Assembly (NCBI GenBank): GCA_023428205.1
Contig: JAEYZB010000228.1
Location: forward strand, 1-5,340
Reading direction: 5' to 3'
Length of the DNA stretch: 5,340 bases
Source: Bacteroidota bacterium
GTDB taxonomy: Bacteria > Bacteroidota > Bacteroidia > Chitinophagales > LD1
Part shown: positions 1-5,041 of the stretch, piece by piece
Position numbering within the stretch: position 1 is the stretch's first letter
Layout of the letters: each line of letters starts with the position of its first letter
Made by a program: the position numbers and the translations under genes
Notes under the pieces: model-generated
Seen by the model: only the letters and a program-made list of their open reading frames with translations
Told to the model about the DNA's origin: nothing
Database searches by the model: none

Positions 1-2
1 GA

Positions 3-35
3 AATATATACTATGCATCTAATGGCTAGGCGGGC
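3..35 (+). other. Upstream coding remnant of the OmpA-family gene with premature TAG (27-29)
   Basis: Read in the frame of the downstream OmpA-family protein, bases 3-35 give NIYYASNG, stop, AG, and then run directly into MGGLDIF. Together this is one PD40 propeller repeat of the usual form Y-F/Y-A/S-S-N/D-G-x-x-G-M-G-G-L-D-I-F, with the stop at the variable x position. The frame is not shifted, so one base change from a sense codon such as TTG, AAG or CAG would explain it. TAG also ends two other genes in the window (1005-1007 and 4199-4201), so general reassignment of TAG is unlikely. A true nonsense mutation or a sequencing or assembly error are the two plausible readings. Confidence 0.7.
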
Positions 36-1007
36 ATGGGCGGCCTGGATATTTTCAGAGCGCGCAAAACAAAAAAAGGATTTGATGAACCTGAAAATCT
101 GAAATCGCCTATCAATTCGGGTGCTGACGATTTTGGCTATATTATTGAAAAATATAAACCGCAGAACGAAAATGACTCCATCCTTTCTGCAGGCTATTTT
201 TCTTCCAATCGAAAAGGCGGAAAGGGCGGTGACGATATTTATCGTTTTGAAGAAAAATGGGTGAATTATTTTGTGCTGAAAGGAAAAGTGGTGGCAAAAA
301 ACTATGAGGATTCTGAAAATCCGGATAGCAAAGTGTTGGGGTTTGTGCCGTTGGAAAAAGTCATGGTGATAGTGCAGTCTGACATTGATAGTTTTTCCTT
401 AGTTACTAACTCAGCCGGACTTTTCAGTACGCCATTGAAAGCAGAAACCAATTACAAACTCACCTACTACAAGCCGAATTATTTTGCGAAAAAAGAAGCC
501 GTAACCACCAAAGGAAAACGCACGCAGGATTCCACCACAATCATCATTCCGGCTTATGCGGAATTGGAAAAGATTTTCCCGCAAAAAGAAATCGTGATTC
601 CGAATATTTATTACGACTACAACAAAGCGACACTTCGCCCGGAATCAAAGGTGGTATTGGATTCTATTCTCACTTTTTTCAGTGATAATAAAGATTTGAA
701 AATTGAAATCGGTTCGCATACTGATTCGCGTGGCAGCGATGAATACAATGCAAAACTCTCGCAAGAACGCGCGCAGTCAGTAGTCGATTATCTGATTGAA
801 AAAGGAGTGGGGGCTGACCGCTTGACCGCGCACGGTTATGGCGAAACAAAGTTGATAAACAGTTGCGCCAATGGAGTGGAGTGCACAGAAGATGAACATC
901 AGAAAAACAGACGGACTACGTTCCGCATTATCGGCTCGAAACAGGTGATAGAATCTGTAACGCCTGATGATGTGCGAACCGTTCCGAAAGAAGAAAAACA
1001 AGAATAG
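36..1007 (+). CDS. PD40/OmpA-family outer membrane protein, C-terminal part (5' end outside window, interrupted by in-frame TAG)
   Basis: This is the C-terminal part of a periplasmic or outer-membrane-associated protein that anchors to peptidoglycan. Residues are numbered from the ATG at 36. Residues 1-71 hold the end of one PD40/WD40-like propeller repeat (MGGLDIF) and a further repeat (GYFSSNRKGGKGGDDIY, 53-69). Residues about 78-185 look like a beta-sandwich or carboxypeptidase-regulatory-like domain. Residues about 190-300 are an OmpA C-terminal domain with HTDSRG (228-233), LSQERAQSVVDYL and NRR (291-293), the usual diaminopimelate-binding signature. C277 and C283 flank the short insertion often seen in Bacteroidota members. 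The ATG at 36 is almost certainly not the native start: it lies inside a propeller repeat, and the same frame upstream still reads repeat-like sequence (IYYASNG) before a TAG at 27-29. The native start is outside the window. The gene ends in TAG, 4 bases before the ABM gene, so the two are probably co-transcribed. The family call is secure; whether the gene is intact is not. Confidence 0.88.
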   Translation: MGGLDIFRARKTKKGFDEPENLKSPINSGADDFGYIIEKYKPQNENDSILSAGYFSSNRKGGKGGDDIYRFEEKWVNYFVLKGKVVAKNYEDSENPDSKVLGFVPLEKVMVIVQSDIDSFSLVTNSAGLFSTPLKAETNYKLTYYKPNYFAKKEAVTTKGKRTQDSTTIIIPAYAELEKIFPQKEIVIPNIYYDYNKATLRPESKVVLDSILTFFSDNKDLKIEIGSHTDSRGSDEYNAKLSQERAQSVVDYLIEKGVGADRLTAHGYGETKLINSCANGVECTEDEHQKNRRTTFRIIGSKQVIESVTPDDVRTVPKEEKQE

Positions 1008-1011
1008 AATA

Positions 1012-1302
1012 ATGATTCACCGTTTCGTAAAAATGACCTTTCGAAAGGAAGAAATTGAAAAGTTCAAAACAATTTTTGCCTCCAAACAAGCATTGATTGC
1101 GGGTTTTGAAGGTTGCGAAAGTGTAGATTTGCTGCAAGACAAACAGGACGAGCGCGTTTTTTTCACCCATTCCATTTGGCGGTCAGCGCAAGATTTGGAA
1201 AACTATCGCACCTCCTCATTATTTCGCACCACTTGGGCGGAAACAAAGCCGCTCTTTGACAGCAAACCCGAAGCGTGGTCAGTCGAAAAAGTGCTTGGCT
1301 GA
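1012..1302 (+). CDS. Antibiotic biosynthesis monooxygenase (ABM) fold protein, 96 aa
   Basis: This small protein fits the dimeric alpha+beta barrel ABM family. It has an N-terminal strand (MIHRFVKMTF), a helix (residues 11-28), a strand pair around 36-56, and the motif W-x3-x-DLENYR-x-SSLFRTTW (56-75), ending in KPLFDSKPEAWSVEK (79-93). Family members include quinone-forming monooxygenases, haem-degrading enzymes and many proteins of unknown function, so no substrate can be named. The ATG at 1012 is chosen because the fold begins there. An in-frame ATG at 967 would add 15 basic residues that are only the OmpA gene read in another frame. It follows the OmpA gene by 4 bases and is followed by a 72-base gap with a promoter, so it probably belongs to the OmpA transcript rather than to the pigment operon. 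An ABM protein could still act on an aromatic pigment precursor, but nothing here shows that. Confidence 0.82.
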   Translation: MIHRFVKMTFRKEEIEKFKTIFASKQALIAGFEGCESVDLLQDKQDERVFFTHSIWRSAQDLENYRTSSLFRTTWAETKPLFDSKPEAWSVEKVLG

Positions 1303-1333
1303 AACAGTAAGAAACTTGCTTTTTCGGCATTTC

Positions 1334-1358
1334 TTTTACTCGTAATTGTTTAGTAAAA
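1334..1358. repeat. 7-bp inverted repeat in the pigment operon promoter region
   Basis: TTTTACT (1334-1340) and AGTAAAA (1352-1358) are perfect reverse complements separated by 11 bases. The dyad lies immediately upstream of the -7 element and covers the area where the -33 contact is expected, a reasonable place for an operator. It is not a convincing terminator: the stem is AT-rich and no T-run follows. In so AT-rich a gap a match of this length could be chance. Confidence 0.3.
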
Positions 1359-1361
1359 ATC

Positions 1362-1369
1362 TACCTTTG
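1362..1369 (+). promoter_or_regulatory. Bacteroidota-type -7 promoter element (TACCTTTG)
   Basis: TACCTTTG matches the Bacteroidota sigma-factor -7 consensus TAnnTTTG exactly and lies in the only real intergenic gap of the window. No good TTG/TTTG -33 element sits at the usual 17-23 base spacing; the nearest TTG (1346-1348) is only 13 bases away and TTTTAC (1334-1339) is a weak alternative. The element ends 5 bases before the ATG at 1375, so transcripts would have almost no leader. It most likely drives the thioesterase-to-ketosynthase operon. Confidence 0.6.
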
Positions 1370-1374
1370 CCCTC

Positions 1375-1812
1375 ATGGGCAATAAAAACGGGAAGCAGTT
1401 ATCAGCAACGGCACGCATAGAAGTGCGCTTCAATGAATGCGACCCGATGGGTGTGGTGTGGCATGGAAATTACATCAAGTATTTTGAAGAAGGACGCGAA
1501 GCGTTCGGCAAAAAATACAACTTTGATTATATGGATTTTTTTCGCAAAGGGGTTCTTACGCCTATAGTGCATGTAGAGTCTAATTACAAAAAACCGTTAC
1601 GCTATAAAGATGTGGCATTGGTAGAAACTTCGTTTCACTTCACCGAAGCTGCGAAAATTATTTTCCATTATAAAATCTTTAACGAAGCGACCGGAGAGCT
1701 AGCCTGTTCGGGTAACACTATACAGGTTTTTGTAACGGATGGCAATATGGAATTGCTTTTGACAAGACCCGATTTTATTAATGATTGGCTAAAACAAGTC
1801 GGCTTGAAATGA
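1375..1812 (+). CDS. 4HBT-type hotdog acyl-ACP/acyl-CoA thioesterase, 145 aa
   Basis: This is a single hotdog-fold domain of the 4-hydroxybenzoyl-CoA thioesterase (YbgC/FcbC-like) group, predicted to hydrolyse an acyl thioester in the cytoplasm. The diagnostic segment is VRFNECDPMGVVWHGNYIKY (residues 17-36). D23 sits where the catalytic Asp of 4HBT enzymes lies, H30, N32 and Y33 follow in the usual HGNY arrangement, and E38-E39-G40-R41 starts the long central helix. The conserved basic strand pair (NYKKPLRYKDVALVETSF) follows at about residues 70-87. Length and domain boundaries are normal for the family. It is the first gene after the promoter, and its last codons overlap the ketosynthase start (ATGA at 1809-1812). 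Thioesterases of this type are standard in aryl polyene and flexirubin clusters, where they are thought to release the finished or stalled acyl chain. The substrate here is inferred from context only. Confidence 0.9.
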   Translation: MGNKNGKQLSATARIEVRFNECDPMGVVWHGNYIKYFEEGREAFGKKYNFDYMDFFRKGVLTPIVHVESNYKKPLRYKDVALVETSFHFTEAAKIIFHYKIFNEATGELACSGNTIQVFVTDGNMELLLTRPDFINDWLKQVGLK

Positions 1813-2918
1813 ACCCTGTGTATTGGATTAGTGATTGCGCCACAACTCCGCTTGCCTCTTCGAGCGAAGAAAACTATGCGCTGGTAAAACAAGGTAAGTC
1901 CTCCGTGGCAGTTTGTCCGTCCTTAGCTACAAGCGACAAACCATTTTATGCTTCGCTTTTTTCCGAAAATTCTTTTTCATCTGAAAACGATTTGACCTCG
2001 TTTGAATCTCTTTGTTTGCATAGTTTGCAAACAGCAATCGCTAAATCGGAGATTGATTTTTCTTCGGCAAAAACCATTTTCATTCTTTCTACTACGAAAG
2101 GGAATATTGAATTGATAAACGCTCCTGATGAGCGATTAAACTTACACGCTGCCGCAAATCGTATTTTAGCTAAAACAAAAATTGCGGCAGATATATTGGT
2201 CATTTCAAATGCCTGTGTTTCGGGTGTTTCGGCACTCATTACTGCGCAACGCCTGTTGGCAAACGGGAATTATGATACGGCCATTATTTGCGGAGCAGAC
2301 AGAATTACTTCGTTTGTGGCAAGTGGCTTTCAATCGCTCTACGCAACAGCAGACAGTGTTTGCAAGCCGTATGATGCCTCGCGCAATGGAATCAATTTAG
2401 GCGAAGCTGCCGCTACGGTGATTTTATCCTCGAAAAAGCAATCGGATATTTTAGTCGGCAATGGCAGTGTGAGCAATGATGCGAATCACATTTCAGGGCC
2501 ATCGCGTACAGGTGTTGAATTGGCGCAAGCGGTTCAAAACACATTGTCCAAAAACGAGGTTCATGCAGAAGAGCTTGCATTTATTTCTGCGCACGGCACA
2601 GCCACCGTTTACAACGATGAAATGGAATCTAAGGCATTTTCCCATGCGGGTTTATCGGCTATTCCATTACAAAGTTTGAAGCCGCACTTCGGACATACAT
2701 TAGGTGCTGCGGGTGTTTTGGAATCAGCGATTTCAGTTCATGCACTGCGCGAAGGCGTGGTGTTGCCGTCTTTGAATTACGAACAATCGGGGGTAAGCGG
2801 AACAATTTTCGTGAACCAAAAACTTCTTTTCACAACTAAAAAATATGCACTGAAAACCGCTTCAGGTTTCGGTGGCGTAAATGCTTCTATCCTTTTTTCA
2901 AAAAACAATCTATCCTAA
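1809..2918 (+). CDS. Beta-ketoacyl-ACP synthase (thiolase-fold ketosynthase), 369 aa
   Basis: This is a decarboxylating condensing enzyme that extends an ACP-bound acyl chain by two carbons. The Cys-His-His triad is complete: C136 in SNACVSGVSAL, H262 in SAHGTATVYNDEME, and H296 in LKPHFGHTLGAAGVLES, with the usual Lys at 291. The C-terminal glycine motif FGGVN is at 354-358. It is shorter than FabF-type enzymes (about 410 aa): the nucleophile is at 136 rather than about 163, so the N-terminal half is abbreviated, as in ketosynthases of Bacteroidota aryl polyene clusters. The ATG at 1809 is preferred because it overlaps the thioesterase stop as ATGA, a typical coupled start, and begins with MNPVYWISD, where the fold starts. 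An in-frame ATG at 1785 would add 8 residues and a 28-base overlap. Primary metabolism (FabB/F) is unlikely given the neighbours. Whether it starts or extends the polyene chain cannot be told. Confidence 0.9.
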   Translation: MNPVYWISDCATTPLASSSEENYALVKQGKSSVAVCPSLATSDKPFYASLFSENSFSSENDLTSFESLCLHSLQTAIAKSEIDFSSAKTIFILSTTKGNIELINAPDERLNLHAAANRILAKTKIAADILVISNACVSGVSALITAQRLLANGNYDTAIICGADRITSFVASGFQSLYATADSVCKPYDASRNGINLGEAAATVILSSKKQSDILVGNGSVSNDANHISGPSRTGVELAQAVQNTLSKNEVHAEELAFISAHGTATVYNDEMESKAFSHAGLSAIPLQSLKPHFGHTLGAAGVLESAISVHALREGVVLPSLNYEQSGVSGTIFVNQKLLFTTKKYALKTASGFGGVNASILFSKNNLS

Positions 2919-2923
2919 AAACC

Positions 2924-4201
2924 ATGAGTACGATTGAACAAACAGACGTTTTAGTAATTGGCGCAGGACCTTCGGGAACGGTGGCTGCGGCTATCATCAA
3001 AAAAGCGGGCTTTGATGTCCGCATTGTAGAAAAAGAAAAATTTCCGCGCTTCGTGATTGGCGAAAGTTTATTGCCGCGTTGCATGGAAGCCCTTGAAGAT
3101 TGTGGGTTTTTGCCTGCGCTGAAAGCCAAAGGATTTCAGGAAAAATTCGGAGCGAAATTCGTGGACAACGAAAGAGGAGTAATGGATTTTAATTTCAGCG
3201 AACAGTTTACAAAAGGCTGGTCGTGGACCTGGCAAGTGCCGCGTGCTGATTTTGATTTAACCTTGGCGGAAGAAGTGCAGAAAATGGGTGTGCCGATTGA
3301 GTTTGAAACGGCTGTAACGGCAATTGAATTTCACGGAACAGATTCTATAACCACCGTAAAAAACGAGCAGGGTGAACGTAAAATTGCTGCACGTTTTATT
3401 GTTGATGCTTCAGGTTATGGACGGGTAATTCCGCGACTATTTAATTTGGACAAACCCTCCAATCTTGCTCCGCGAAAAACACTTTTTACGCACATTCGCG
3501 ACACACGAAGAAATAACTATGCTGAACCAAACCGTATTTTAGTTGTTGACCACGCGCCCGGAGTTTGGATTTGGTGTATTCCGTTTTCCAATGGAAATAC
3601 GTCTTGTGGTTTTGTGGCACCTCCTGAGTTTTTTGATGGATTTTCGGGAACTCCCGAAGAGCAGTTTCGCGCGATGATTGCTTCCGATAAAAATATTTCG
3701 GAACGCTTTGCTGAGAGTGAATTTGTTTTTGAACCACGAACCATTCAGGCTTGGTCATCTACTACCGATAAATTTTACGGAGACGGCTTTGTGCTGACAG
3801 GTAATGTAACAGAATTTTTAGACCCAATTTTTTCATCGGGCGTAACATTGGCGACAGTTTCATCACATCGTGCAGCGCAGTTGGTGGTTCGAAAATTACA
3901 AGGCGAAAATATAGATTGGGAAGAAGAATATATGAAGCCGACCATGACCGGTGTAAATGTTTTCAGAACGTACGTAATGGCATGGTATGACGGCACGCTG
4001 CAAAAAATATTTTTTGCCGATGTTCAAAACTCGGTAGTGTTAGGGCAGATTTGCTCTGTTCTTGCGGGCTATGTTTGGGATGAAGAAAATCCGTTTGTCA
4101 AAAACCATGATACAGCACTTAATCGTCTTGTAAGGTTGATTGCCGTTGAGCAAAAAATGAAGGCATTAAATGCAATGGAAACACAGAAAAATGAGCAATA
4201 G
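2924..4201 (+). CDS. FAD-dependent oxidoreductase of the flavin-dependent halogenase / aromatic hydroxylase superfamily, 425 aa
   Basis: This is a flavoprotein predicted to modify an aromatic substrate in the cytoplasm. The N-terminal Rossmann motif is VLVIGAGPSG (GxGxxG at 13-18) with E36 ending the second strand to bind the FAD ribose. KFPRFVIGES (39-48) is the GES loop of halogenase-type enzymes. WIWCIP (215-220) matches the WxWxIP signature of flavin-dependent halogenases exactly, and FLDPIFSSGVTLA (298-310) is the conserved FAD-contacting segment. K74 in FQEKFGAKF sits near where halogenases carry their catalytic Lys, but this alignment is by eye. The usual GD before the DP segment reads GN (N294). 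The start at 2924 lies 5 bases after the upstream stop. In flexirubin clusters such a protein could chlorinate or hydroxylate the aryl head group. Many non-halogenating relatives in Bacteroidota keep these motifs, so chlorination is a possibility and not an established activity. Confidence 0.88.
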   Translation: MSTIEQTDVLVIGAGPSGTVAAAIIKKAGFDVRIVEKEKFPRFVIGESLLPRCMEALEDCGFLPALKAKGFQEKFGAKFVDNERGVMDFNFSEQFTKGWSWTWQVPRADFDLTLAEEVQKMGVPIEFETAVTAIEFHGTDSITTVKNEQGERKIAARFIVDASGYGRVIPRLFNLDKPSNLAPRKTLFTHIRDTRRNNYAEPNRILVVDHAPGVWIWCIPFSNGNTSCGFVAPPEFFDGFSGTPEEQFRAMIASDKNISERFAESEFVFEPRTIQAWSSTTDKFYGDGFVLTGNVTEFLDPIFSSGVTLATVSSHRAAQLVVRKLQGENIDWEEEYMKPTMTGVNVFRTYVMAWYDGTLQKIFFADVQNSVVLGQICSVLAGYVWDEENPFVKNHDTALNRLVRLIAVEQKMKALNAMETQKNEQ

Positions 4202-4778
4202 TATCCCGCCATATTGCAAAATCAGAGACGGAAAACTCGTTGTAAACGGAGTGGAATTATTTCAGTCCGGTAGCGCGAATAGTGCATTTTTTCAGGAGCT
4301 ATACGACTTGGCAGAACTTTCTTATCCGAAGTTTTTCAAAATGGATAATCAAAGTAAGTTAGCGCTGTTGGCTTCTGTTTTTTTGCTGAAGGATTTTGAC
4401 AAAACACAATATGCACCGGAAGAATGGAGCGTGTTGCTTTCGTGCAAAAATGGAAGTTTGGACAGTGATTTGAAATACTGGGAAAGTACAGAAACTATAC
4501 CAAGTCCTGCGCTGTTTATTTATACCTTGCCGAATGTGATGATTGGCGAAATGTGTATTCATCATGGATTTAAAGGCGAAACGAATTGTTTCGTGTCTGA
4601 TAAATTTGACCCGGAAATCATGTTTCAACAGACGACAGCTTTATTGAAAAATGACGCTTCCGCTTGTATTTTTGGCTGGGTAAATTTTTTTCAAGGGAAT
4701 TATGAAGCATTATTATTTTTAGGCGAGAAAGACAAAGAACAAACACATTCATCATCTATTCAAAACATCATAAACTGA
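4191..4778 (+). CDS. Short ketosynthase-like protein (beta-ketoacyl synthase N-terminal-like), no catalytic residues, 195 aa
   Basis: The central part resembles the N-terminal half of a ketosynthase. WSVLLSCKNGSLDSDLKYW (79-97) fits the strand and loop that read 'gvvl..gSl..D' in the family, and SPALFIYTLPNVMIGEMCIHHGFKGE (105-130) fits the SP-x-F-x-x-TLPN-x-x-x-GE-x-I-x-x-x-x-KG stretch before the active site. Where the nucleophilic Cys (TACAS-like) should follow, the protein reads NCFVSDKFDPE (132-142), without that motif. The chain ends near residue 195, so both histidines of the C-terminal half are absent. It cannot be a condensing enzyme by itself. The ATG at 4191 overlaps the flavoprotein gene by 11 bases; another in-frame ATG at 4170 would overlap by 32. 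It sits 1 base before the ACP gene. A structural, chaperone or chain-length-factor-like role next to a true ketosynthase is possible but unproven; decay of a full gene seems less likely because the frame is clean and coupled on both sides. Confidence 0.75.
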   Translation: MSNSIPPYCKIRDGKLVVNGVELFQSGSANSAFFQELYDLAELSYPKFFKMDNQSKLALLASVFLLKDFDKTQYAPEEWSVLLSCKNGSLDSDLKYWESTETIPSPALFIYTLPNVMIGEMCIHHGFKGETNCFVSDKFDPEIMFQQTTALLKNDASACIFGWVNFFQGNYEALLFLGEKDKEQTHSSSIQNIIN

Positions 4779-4779
4779 C

Positions 4780-5037
4780 ATGCAAGAATTAATTAAAACG
4801 CTCAAACATCAGGTTGTAGAACAACTGAATTTGCAAAATGTAAAAGCCGAAGAAATAGGCGATGATCAGCCGCTTTTCGCTGCCGAAGGGCTTGGCTTAG
4901 ATTCCATTGATGCACTGGAATTGATAGTGCTTTTGCAACAAAAATACGGTATTAAGCTGGCGAATCCGGAAGAAGGTCCGAAAGTTTTTTATTCGGTGAA
5001 AGCAATGGCAGAATACATCACGGCACATCAAAAGTAA
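4780..5037 (+). CDS. Acyl carrier protein, 85 aa
   Basis: This is a discrete four-helix carrier protein that holds the growing acyl chain on a 4'-phosphopantetheine arm. The attachment serine is S42 in GLGLDSIDALEL (37-48), a standard DSxD site followed by the recognition helix II. The first helix covers about residues 2-18, and the PLF segment (31-33) of the loop before the site is typical. The length is normal for a free ACP. The start lies 1 base after the stop of the ketosynthase-like gene and the stop lies 4 bases before the next ketosynthase, so the ACP is tightly linked to condensing enzymes on both sides. This marks it as a dedicated pathway ACP rather than the housekeeping fatty-acid ACP, although the housekeeping gene is not visible for comparison. 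The protein would need a phosphopantetheinyl transferase encoded elsewhere. Confidence 0.93.
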   Translation: MQELIKTLKHQVVEQLNLQNVKAEEIGDDQPLFAAEGLGLDSIDALELIVLLQQKYGIKLANPEEGPKVFYSVKAMAEYITAHQK

Positions 5038-5041
5038 AACG

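Noticed and set aside
27..29. TAG reassigned to an amino acid in this organism
   Set aside because: TAG ends the OmpA-family gene itself and the flavoprotein gene at sensible family lengths, so TAG works as a stop here.
36..38. ATG at 36 as the true start of the OmpA-family protein
   Set aside because: It lies inside a conserved propeller repeat (GMGGLDIF), repeat-like coding sequence continues upstream in the same frame, and no signal peptide follows it.
967..1011. N-terminal extension of the ABM protein from the ATG at 967
   Set aside because: It would overlap the OmpA gene by 41 bases and add a lysine/arginine-rich stretch outside the ABM fold; the ATG at 1012 starts exactly at the first strand.
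1303..1333. Rho-independent terminator after the ABM gene
   Set aside because: AGTAAGAAA and TTTCTTTTACT can pair only imperfectly, the stem is AT-rich, and no T-run follows a stable GC hairpin.
1785..1808. Upstream ATG at 1785 for the first ketosynthase
   Set aside because: The added residues match nothing in the family and are the thioesterase C-terminus in another frame; the ATGA overlap at 1809 is the more usual arrangement.
3486..3758. Long open frames on the minus strand inside the flavoprotein gene (also 1668-1892, 1946-2239, 2887-3129, 3775-3996 and 4359-4628)
   Set aside because: All lie antisense to well-supported coding regions, show no recognisable domain, and have composition expected from the opposite strand of real genes.
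4170..4190. Upstream ATG at 4170 for the short ketosynthase-like protein
   Set aside because: It would deepen the overlap with the flavoprotein gene to 32 bases and add a basic stretch without family support; ATG at 4191 is preferred, though this is not certain.
4191..4778. Short ketosynthase-like gene as a frameshifted remnant of a full ketosynthase
   Set aside because: The downstream DNA is an intact ACP gene and holds no C-terminal ketosynthase half in any frame, so a simple frameshift or stop does not explain the length.
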